A stretch of DNA of 12,709 bases from Acidocella sp. 35-58-6 (lineage in GTDB: Bacteria > Pseudomonadota > Alphaproteobacteria > Acetobacterales > Acetobacteraceae), in NCBI GenBank assembly GCA_002281005.1, contig NCFD01000008.1, positions 1-12,709 of the forward strand, written 5' to 3'. Position 1 is the first letter of the stretch; each line of letters begins with the position of its first letter. Both the position numbers and the translations under genes were made by a program. This document shows positions 7,647 to 12,709 of this stretch, piece by piece. The notes beneath the pieces are model-generated. The model was not told where the DNA came from. It saw only the letters and a list, made by a program, of their open reading frames with translations, and searched no databases.

Positions 7647-7669
7647 CTGCAAAACGGTCGTCGTATGGC

Positions 7670-9235
7670 TCAGCCTTGATCAGGTGCCTTTTTGCCAAGG
7701 CCAACGCCGACAAATAACGCCTGACCCTGCCGGATGATGCGCAAAGCCACTGCGGGGCTGCCGGATTTTTTGGCAGCCTCGATCGCAGCCACCGCCTGGT
7801 CTGGCGAGTTGATGTCCTTCGGCCCCACGCCCACCAGCAAGTCCCCGGCCTGCAACCCAGCCTGATCCGCCAGAGAGTTCGGCTTCACTTTCACAATCAC
7901 CGCCCCTTGAGCGGACGATGGCAGGTTAAGCTGTCCGCGCGTATCGGGTGTCAGCGGCGCGATGGTCAGCCCCAGCCCCGCCTGCCCCGGCGTCGCTTCG
8001 CTCGGTGCACTATTGGCTTGCTTGAACGCCGCATCCGGGTTGGCAGGCATGGTAGTCACCGCCACCGAGATGGTGCTGGTTTTGCCGCCACGGACGTATT
8101 CGATGCTGGTATCATGGCCCGGGTCCACGTTGGCGATATCAGATGCCAGATCGCCCGGGTTGGTGACCGGCGCGCCGTTGACCTTGGTGATCACGTCACC
8201 GGGCTGCAAACCGGCCCGGAAAGCCGGGCTGCCGGGCGAGATCGCCGCGATCAGCGCCCCATCTTTGGATGGATCCTCAGACGGCAGGCCCATCGCCTGC
8301 GCCATCTGTGGCGAAATTTCCTGCGCCGCGACGCCCAAATACCCGCGCACCACTTTGCCGCCAGTTTGCAACTGGTCCACCACCCGCTTGACCATGTCGG
8401 ACGGAATGGCAAAGCCAATACCCACCGACCCACCGGTGGGCGAGAGGATGGCTGTGTTGACGCCGATCACTTCACCATGCTGGTCAAACAGCGGACCGCC
8501 GGAGTTGCCTTCATTGATCGGCGCATCGATCTGGATGAATTTATCATAGGGACCGTCGCCGATATCGCGGCCGAGCGCTGAGACAATGCCCGCCGTGACC
8601 GTACCGCCCAGACCAAATGGGTTGCCAAGTGCGATCACCCATTCGCCGGGTTCCACATTGGCTGAGCTGCCGATATCCACGTACGGCAATGGCCGGCCAG
8701 CATCGATCCTCAACACCGCCAGGTCAGTCCGGGCATCGGTGCCAAGGATTTTGGCGGGATAGGTTGAACCGTTGGAGAGCGTGACGGTGACAGTTTTGGC
8801 GTCCTTGACCACGTGGTTATTGGTCACCACGATGCCCGATGAGTTGATAATGAAGCCCGACCCTTTGGCCTCAACCGCTTGCTGCTGCTGCGGAATACCC
8901 TGCAGCCCAAACGGGAAGCCCGGCGGGAAGCCCGGAATATTGGGCAAGCCCTGCGGCATCTGGCCCTGCGACTGGCCGTCACCGTCACCGCCCACATTGT
9001 CGGAGGTCTGGTCGAGTTTGAGATGCACATCAATTGAAACCACCGCCGGGGTGACCTTTTTCACGAGATTCGTGAAATCCCCCACCGGGGTAAAATTCTG
9101 CTGAACGGCGGCCGAAGCATTCAGCGCGGGATCAGGGTCGGCGGCGAGAGCGCGCGTGGCCAACGCACCGCCTAGGGCGGTTGCCCCTAAAAGCAGCAAG
9201 CCCAACGCCACGCTACGATGTTTTGTATAACGCAT
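7670..9235 (-). CDS. degP: Do/DegP-family periplasmic serine endoprotease with two PDZ domains
   Basis: HtrA/Do proteases degrade or refold damaged envelope proteins. This 521-residue protein has a signal peptide (basic start, Leu/Ala core, ALAA before Asp33). The trypsin-like domain carries the triad His141 (TNNHVV), Asp171 (RTDLAVL) and Ser245 (GNSGGPL). PDZ1 begins near VRGYLGV (297) and PDZ2 spans about 425-515. Before the first catalytic residue lies a low-complexity loop (about 80-120) rich in Gly, Pro and Gln with a QQQQ run; it takes the place of the regulatory LA loop and is unusually PPGFPFG-like in composition. AAGGAG (plus-strand 9247-9252) lies 11 bases before the ATG. The gene is downstream of the pirin gene, but the 190-base gap with a candidate promoter suggests separate transcription. 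DegP, DegQ and MucD cannot be told apart here; the two PDZ domains exclude DegS. Confidence 0.94.
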   Translation of the reverse strand: MRYTKHRSVALGLLLLGATALGGALATRALAADPDPALNASAAVQQNFTPVGDFTNLVKKVTPAVVSIDVHLKLDQTSDNVGGDGDGQSQGQMPQGLPNIPGFPPGFPFGLQGIPQQQQAVEAKGSGFIINSSGIVVTNNHVVKDAKTVTVTLSNGSTYPAKILGTDARTDLAVLRIDAGRPLPYVDIGSSANVEPGEWVIALGNPFGLGGTVTAGIVSALGRDIGDGPYDKFIQIDAPINEGNSGGPLFDQHGEVIGVNTAILSPTGGSVGIGFAIPSDMVKRVVDQLQTGGKVVRGYLGVAAQEISPQMAQAMGLPSEDPSKDGALIAAISPGSPAFRAGLQPGDVITKVNGAPVTNPGDLASDIANVDPGHDTSIEYVRGGKTSTISVAVTTMPANPDAAFKQANSAPSEATPGQAGLGLTIAPLTPDTRGQLNLPSSAQGAVIVKVKPNSLADQAGLQAGDLLVGVGPKDINSPDQAVAAIEAAKKSGSPAVALRIIRQGQALFVGVGLGKKAPDQG

Positions 9236-9324
9236 AATTCACCCGGCTCCTTGAAAAAACTACTGAAACACCAGAGACTAACGGCTGGTTAAGTCGTTTC
9301 TCTGCCGCTTCTTAACGCCACCGC

Positions 9325-9353
9325 ACTATACCGCGATAAGGCCAGCAGATGAA
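9325..9353 (-). promoter_or_regulatory. Candidate sigma-70-type promoter for the degP-like gene
   Basis: On the minus strand TATAGT (plus 9325-9330, five of six matches to the -10 consensus) has a weak TTCATC (plus 9348-9353) 17 bases upstream. It would give a leader of about 80 bases. I saw no GAACTT-type sigma-E box in this 190-base gap. The -35 is poor, so the call is tentative; the rest of the gap holds no recognisable element. Confidence 0.35.
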
Positions 9354-9425
9354 AGAGTTGTTACCTGAAAAGCACACTCAAGGGAAAACGTAGATTATTT
9401 ACGAATTGTCACCGGGGCGCCAACA

Positions 9426-10130
9426 TCACGCCCGTACATCCACCAACACAATTTCAGCCGCCTCAATCGCCTCAATCGTCACTTTAGGCTCCTCGTGCAG
9501 GGCCACGCCATCGCGCTCATGGGCCAAAAGCCCGTTCACCTTAATCTCGCCCACCGCCGCCACTAGGTACGCTGCACGGCCTGGCTGCAAATTATACGTG
9601 GTGGTTTCACCCGCCTGCATCTTCACTGCCAGCACGGCAGCATCGGCATAAAGCGGGAGCGCCTCGGTTCCAGCATCAACCGGCCGGCCGCTGGCCAGCA
9701 CCTGCAACCCTTCACCGGTGGCGCGTGGAAATTCCCGCGCCTGCCAGCCTGGCTTCACGTCACGCTCATCAGGTGTGATCCATATCTGGAACAGCCTCGT
9801 TGCCTCGCTCTCCTGGTTCATCTCGGCGTGCCGAATGCCGGTCCCGGCATGCATCACCTGCACATCGCCGGCCCGTGTCGCGCCCACATTGCCCAGGCTG
9901 TCCTTGTGGGTGATCGCACCTTGGCGCACGAAGGTGATGATTTCCATATTATCGTGCGGATGCGCGCCAAAACCGGTGCCTGGCGCAATTTCATCGTCAT
10001 TCCATACCAAAAGTGCGCCGAACCCCATCCGCTTCGGGTCGCGGTAATGGCCGAAACTGAAATGATGTTTGGCGTTCAGCCACTCGTTACGAAACGCGCC
10101 AAGCGAGGCAAACGGGCGAATATCAATCAT
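9426..10130 (-). CDS. Pirin family protein, YhhW-type (bicupin, possible quercetin dioxygenase)
   Basis: The 234 residues match YhhW-type pirins in length and pattern. The N-terminal cupin carries the metal ligands His57 and His59 (GAHPHDNMEI), His101 and Glu103 (GIRHAEMN), at the same positions as in E. coli YhhW (His57, His59, His101, Glu103), so a single iron or similar metal is expected. The C-terminal cupin (about 135-232) keeps a beta-rich pattern without an obvious metal set. YhhW cleaves quercetin in vitro; the physiological substrate of bacterial pirins is mostly unknown. No signal peptide is seen, so it is cytoplasmic. TAGGAGAG (plus 10135-10142) is a good ribosome site just before the ATG. 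The marR gene lies 105 bases upstream on the same strand, and a MarR regulator beside a pirin gene invites the idea that it controls pirin, which is inference. Confidence 0.92.
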   Translation of the reverse strand: MIDIRPFASLGAFRNEWLNAKHHFSFGHYRDPKRMGFGALLVWNDDEIAPGTGFGAHPHDNMEIITFVRQGAITHKDSLGNVGATRAGDVQVMHAGTGIRHAEMNQESEATRLFQIWITPDERDVKPGWQAREFPRATGEGLQVLASGRPVDAGTEALPLYADAAVLAVKMQAGETTTYNLQPGRAAYLVAAVGEIKVNGLLAHERDGVALHEEPKVTIEAIEAAEIVLVDVRA

Positions 10131-10219
10131 GGAACTCTCCTAGTATCTCCTGGGGGACGAATTCAGATTTTCGATAGGATCGCAGCGCGACACAATCTCA
10201 AACCATCCGGCTCCAATCG

Positions 10220-10231
10220 TTTGATATCGAA
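10220..10231. promoter_or_regulatory. Candidate operator: imperfect palindrome upstream of the pirin gene
   Basis: TTTGATATCGAA has a perfect GATATC core with TT/AA flanks and one mismatched pair. A second TTCGATA in the other orientation lies at 10170-10176, about 50 bases nearer to the pirin gene. Both are in the 105-base gap downstream of marR and upstream of the pirin start, where a MarR dimer could act. A short AT-rich palindrome can also arise by chance. Confidence 0.25.
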
Positions 10232-10235
10232 TGAT

Positions 10236-10712
10236 TTAGTCCTTACCGCTCTCATTGCAAGTGGCCGCCGCCAGTCCCACCCGGCGTAACAAATCATCCA
10301 GTGTTGCGATTTCCGCATCGGTCAGGCCGGTCATGGCGGCGGCAATATCGCCGGCATGGCGGGGAAACAAGCAACCAATAAATTTCCGCCCGGCTTCGGT
10401 GAGCCCAACCTCGACGCTGCGCTTATCCGCCGCCACCCGGCAGCGTGTCACAAACCCGCGCTCCTCAAGCTTGTCGATCAGGTCGGTCATGTTACCGGGG
10501 CTGGTCAATACTTTTTGAATGAGGGCCCGCTGCGTCAACGGGCCTAAATGCAGCAGCGCTTCCAACACGCCGAGTTGGGTATGGGTCACCCCCAGTTCCG
10601 CCAATCGCGCCTCGGTCCGCGCCGCCACCGCCCGGCTGGCACGCTCCAGCTTCACGTAAAGCCGCACGGAAGCGATGGTGCGCGGGTCCGTCACATTAAA
10701 CATTTTAGGCAT
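10236..10712 (-). CDS. MarR family transcriptional regulator
   Basis: This 158-residue protein has the MarR winged-helix layout: an N-terminal dimerisation helix (about 12-38), then TQLGVLEALLHLGPLTQRAL, recognition helix PGNMTDLIDKLEERG (72-86), and a wing with the family's Asp-Lys-Arg (96-98) followed by VGLTEAG. The C-terminal helices (about 118-148) complete the dimer interface. MarR proteins bind palindromic DNA and release it on binding small phenolic ligands or on oxidation. Cys91, one in KFIGCLF and one near the end are possible redox sites, but nothing shows that they are used. The ATG at 10712-10710 directly follows the uspA stop (TGAATG, no spare base), and no separate Shine-Dalgarno is visible, so translation probably depends on uspA. 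An ATG three codons later is an alternative start. Likely targets are its own operon or the downstream pirin gene. Confidence 0.9.
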   Translation of the reverse strand: MPKMFNVTDPRTIASVRLYVKLERASRAVAARTEARLAELGVTHTQLGVLEALLHLGPLTQRALIQKVLTSPGNMTDLIDKLEERGFVTRCRVAADKRSVEVGLTEAGRKFIGCLFPRHAGDIAAAMTGLTDAEIATLDDLLRRVGLAAATCNESGKD

Positions 10713-11579
10713 TCAACGGTTCATCAAAACCGGCAGTGTGGCATTTTCAAGCACATGGGTGGTGTTGCCCCCCAAAATCAACTGCCGCAACCGGGACGTG
10801 GAATACGCCCCCATCGACATCAAATCCGCGCCAAAATCCGCCGCCGCGGCCAGCAACCCGGCAGCCACCACTTTATCGATCGGCCTGAAACTAACCATGT
10901 CAGCGGTTACGCCGTGGTGCGCTATATATTCAACCACCTGCGCCCCCACCGGCCCCCGGCGCTGGTATTCATCGCACACCAAAACCCGCACCGCCTCCGC
11001 CTGCCGCACAAACGGCATGATGGATGCTAGCGCCGAAGCGGATTCATGGGTCCCATTCCAGGCAATGGCGATTCGCTTACCCAAGGTCGCCGGCTTGGCA
11101 AACGGCGCCATCATAACCGGCCGGCCGCTCTCAAACAGCACCGCGTGCAGCGCATCCGCTGAGGCCACATCCTCGCCATGCTGCGGATGCGGCACGATGG
11201 TAAGGTCTGAAAGACGGGCCTGAAACGAGATAATCTCATCCTCGCGCCCGGTAACCGAGGCAAAACTGGCGCTGGGTTCGTTGCGCCCCATCACGGCGTC
11301 GCCCACCATCACCTGATGCTCTTCGGTCGCGGCCATGAATAAATCATGCAGCCCCATCGCCCGGCTGCCGCTTTCGCGCTCGGTGGCGCTCATCATCTCC
11401 TCAATCATCGCACCCGACAGCCCCTCACCCGCCAAGGGCGCCACATCGCGCGAATCCACCTTGATATGCAGCACCTGCAAATGCGCATTCCACATTTTGG
11501 CCAGCATCAGCCCGGTATGCAGCGCGACTTCACCTGAGCCGGAACTGCTCAGCGGCACCAGAAATTTGCGAACCGACAT
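10713..11579 (-). CDS. Universal stress protein (UspA family), tandem-domain
   Basis: The 288 residues hold two Usp folds: an N-terminal one (about 3-150, starting RKFLVPLSSSGSGEVAL) and a C-terminal one (about 167-286, starting KRIAIAWNGTHESASAL). The C-terminal domain ends with GAYSTSRLRQLILGGNTTHVL, the family's nucleotide-binding loop in slightly altered form: it reads G-x2-S-x9-G-G where the classical motif has G-x2-G-x9-G-(S/T). The N-terminal domain shows no clear ATP motif, so only the second half may bind nucleotide. Tandem proteins of this type are cytoplasmic and accompany stress, low oxygen or starvation responses; the exact role is not known. AGGAGG (plus 11587-11592) lies seven bases before the ATG, the best ribosome site in the window, and a candidate promoter lies just upstream. 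The marR gene abuts the stop codon. Confidence 0.88.
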   Translation of the reverse strand: MSVRKFLVPLSSSGSGEVALHTGLMLAKMWNAHLQVLHIKVDSRDVAPLAGEGLSGAMIEEMMSATERESGSRAMGLHDLFMAATEEHQVMVGDAVMGRNEPSASFASVTGREDEIISFQARLSDLTIVPHPQHGEDVASADALHAVLFESGRPVMMAPFAKPATLGKRIAIAWNGTHESASALASIMPFVRQAEAVRVLVCDEYQRRGPVGAQVVEYIAHHGVTADMVSFRPIDKVVAAGLLAAAADFGADLMSMGAYSTSRLRQLILGGNTTHVLENATLPVLMNR

Positions 11580-11586
11580 ATAAACG

Positions 11587-11592
11587 CCTCCT
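11587..11592 (-). promoter_or_regulatory. Consensus Shine-Dalgarno of uspA
   Basis: On the minus strand AGGAGG lies seven bases before the uspA ATG (11579-11577). It confirms the start and suggests strong expression relative to its neighbours, whose ribosome sites are weaker. Confidence 0.85.
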
Positions 11593-11603
11593 ATGCAGAG
11601 CGA

Positions 11604-11632
11604 TTTATATCATTTTACGCTAACTCTGTCCC
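11604..11632 (-). promoter_or_regulatory. Candidate sigma-70-type promoter for uspA-marR
   Basis: On the minus strand GGGACA (plus 11627-11632, four of six) and TATAAA (plus 11604-11609, five of six) are separated by 17 bases. The -35 overlaps the last codons of the upstream SDR gene. Transcription would start close to the AGGAGG, giving a leader of only about 20 bases. The gene pair could therefore be expressed apart from the SDR and amine oxidase genes. Confidence 0.42.
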
Positions 11633-12360
11633 AAAAATCCAATGTCACGCGAACGGCGCATCAAATGCTCACCGCCATCCACGGTTATGGTGGTTCCGGT
11701 CATCGAGGGGGTTTGCAAAATCAGCAGCGCGGCCCGCGCAATATCCTCAGGCGTGGCGCCACGCTGCAACGGGTTGGCACGCCAAGCGACCTCAAAGCGC
11801 TCCGGCGTTTGCATAGACGAAATCATGGTCAAACCGGGTGCGATGCCGCATACCCGAATTTTAGGTGCCAAAGCGATAGCGAACATTTCGGTAGCCGCCG
11901 CCAGTGCCGCCTTGCTCAACGTGTAGCTGAAAAAATCCGGGTTCAGGTTGGTCAGCTTTTGGTCAAGAATATTGATCACCACGCCGCTTTCCAAGGTCAG
12001 CGCCTCGGCGAAACATTTTGTCAGCAACACGGGCGCCACGAGGTTGGGCAGCATATGTGCATTCAAGGCCTCTGGGGTCACGCTGGTGGGGTTATCATAC
12101 TCAAAGCGTGAGGCATTATTGATCAACCCGGCCAGTGGCCCGCTGCGTGCAACCGCATCCGCAATCATTTGCGCCGCCACACCAGGTGCCGCCAAGTCGC
12201 CAAACACCATCGGCATATCAAGCTCGGTGGCCAGCCGGTGAATTTCGTCGGTGGGCGTGCGGGCGTGCAGTACCACCTTGATCCCCGCTGCCACAATGGC
12301 ACGGGCCATGGCAGCGCCCAAGCGCCGCGCCGACCCCGTTATGAGAATCGCTCCATTCAT
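11620..12360 (-). CDS. SDR oxidoreductase resembling pteridine reductase / FolM
   Basis: This 246-residue short-chain dehydrogenase starts with TGSARRLG at 8-15. That is the TG-xxx-R-x-G type found in pteridine reductases (PTR1, FolM) rather than the usual TGxxxGxG, and Arg there helps bind NADPH phosphate. NNAS is at 81-84. The catalytic serine is replaced by Asp133 in NILDQ; Tyr146 and Lys150 (YTLSK) follow at spacings of 13 and 4, the same as Asp181-Tyr194-Lys198 of Leishmania PTR1. The IAPGL loop and the terminal VDGGEHL fit the family. PTR1 and FolM reduce dihydro-pterins or dihydrofolate; here the substrate is inferred, and an ordinary SDR role is possible. It lies nine bases after the FAD amine oxidase gene and 40 before uspA. 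No clear Shine-Dalgarno is visible, so it may be read by coupling from the upstream gene. Confidence 0.85.
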   Translation of the reverse strand: MNGAILITGSARRLGAAMARAIVAAGIKVVLHARTPTDEIHRLATELDMPMVFGDLAAPGVAAQMIADAVARSGPLAGLINNASRFEYDNPTSVTPEALNAHMLPNLVAPVLLTKCFAEALTLESGVVINILDQKLTNLNPDFFSYTLSKAALAAATEMFAIALAPKIRVCGIAPGLTMISSMQTPERFEVAWRANPLQRGATPEDIARAALLILQTPSMTGTTITVDGGEHLMRRSRDIGFLGQS

Positions 12361-12369
12361 GAGCGCTGT

Positions 12370-12709
12370 TTACAGCATGTCGCGCAAACGAAAATAGCTA
12401 GTGGCCAGTAACAAAGCTGGCACCTTGAACCGCCGCCCGCCGGGAAACCGCGCATGGGGGATTTTCGCAAACACATCGAAGCGCTCCGCCTGCCCGCTGA
12501 TCGCCTCGGCCACCAATTTGCCAGCCAGGCCCGTGAGCGCCACGCCGTGCCCTGAAAACCCGTGCGCGAACAGAATATTATCCGCCAGTTTGCCAAAATG
12601 CGGCGCACGGTTCTGAGTAATATCCACATTGCCGCCCCAGCAATATTCCACCCGTGCATCGGCCAGTTGCGGAAACACTCTTTGCGCCCGCTTCAGCATG
12701 GAAGCCGCC
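12370..12709 (-). CDS. FAD-dependent amine oxidase, OrdL/PuuB-like (C-terminal part; start beyond the window)
   Basis: The frame is open from the right edge to a TAA at 12372-12370, giving about 113 C-terminal codons. The sequence fits the end of a DAO-family flavoenzyme of the OrdL/PuuB group (gamma-glutamylputrescine oxidase-like). FPQLADARVEYCWGGNVDIT gives the WGG-D-T pattern, NRAPHFG follows, then GFSGHGVALTGLAGKLVAEA, the C-terminal FAD-contacting segment, and finally FDVFAKIP, FPGG and a closing LLLATSYFRLRDML. Relatives oxidise secondary amines or amino acids to imines with release of hydrogen peroxide. The N-terminal FAD-binding GxGxxG part lies outside the window, and the substrate cannot be told. 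The first ATG visible, at 12699, is an internal Met: the frame continues upstream as Ala-Ala-Ser, and the domain is far too short to be whole. The SDR gene follows after nine bases, so the pair probably share a transcript. Confidence 0.85.
   Translation of the reverse strand, partial: AASMLKRAQRVFPQLADARVEYCWGGNVDITQNRAPHFGKLADNILFAHGFSGHGVALTGLAGKLVAEAISGQAERFDVFAKIPHARFPGGRRFKVPALLLATSYFRLRDML

Noticed and set aside
7907-8581. 224-codon open frame on the plus strand
   Set aside because: It is antisense to the protease gene and Arg-rich, with no recognisable domain.
10548-11223. Open frames of 160 and 182 codons on the plus strand
   Set aside because: They are antisense to marR and uspA, both of which have full family motifs and ribosome sites.
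1-12709. tRNA, rRNA, CRISPR array, insertion sequence or phage genes
   Set aside because: I saw no cloverleaf pattern, regular spaced repeats, transposase motif or terminal inverted repeat on either strand.

Overview
The window looks like ordinary chromosomal DNA from a GC-rich alphaproteobacterium. The gene families (class 2 PyrD, YdfG-type SDR, a COQ9/TetR-fold protein, phasin, UvrB, an EipB/DUF1849 envelope protein, a BktB-type thiolase, a Do-family protease) suggest the Acetobacteraceae (Acidiphilium/Acidocella-like). That placement is inferred from protein families only. No tRNA, rRNA, CRISPR array, insertion sequence, phage gene or toxin-antitoxin pair was seen. No gap between genes exceeds 300 bases; the largest, 9236-9425, is about 190 bases.

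The layout has three blocks. (1) Left, minus strand: a small lipoprotein gene (814-1227) overlaps by an ATGA junction the start of pyrD, which runs off the left edge. (2) Centre, plus strand: ydfG-like dehydrogenase (1370-2134), COQ9/TetR-fold protein (2175-2798), phasin (2830-3309), a CCCCGC-GAAA-GCGGGG hairpin repeat (3317-3334), uvrB (3393-5567), eipB-like (5621-6415) and bktB-like thiolase (6430-7608). (3) Right, minus strand, read from the right edge: the C-terminal part of an OrdL/PuuB-like FAD amine oxidase, a pteridine-reductase-like SDR, a tandem UspA protein, a MarR regulator, a YhhW-type pirin and a DegP/Do protease. The plus and minus blocks converge on a perfect 14-bp inverted repeat (7614-7646) that probably terminates transcription from both sides.

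The phasin and the thiolase suggest polyhydroxyalkanoate (PHA) metabolism, although no PHA synthase or acetoacetyl-CoA reductase lies in the window. EipB-like protein, DegP-like protease and the lipoprotein act in the cell envelope. UspA, MarR and pirin form a plausible stress-response cluster: uspA and marR abut without a spare base, and uspA has a strong Shine-Dalgarno and its own candidate promoter.

I found no clear new multi-gene system. The observations most worth a second look are the COQ9-like protein beside a phasin gene, the SDR with the Asp-Tyr-Lys arrangement of pteridine reductases beside an amine oxidase, the unknown lipoprotein translationally overlapped with pyrD, and the uspA-marR-pirin arrangement.
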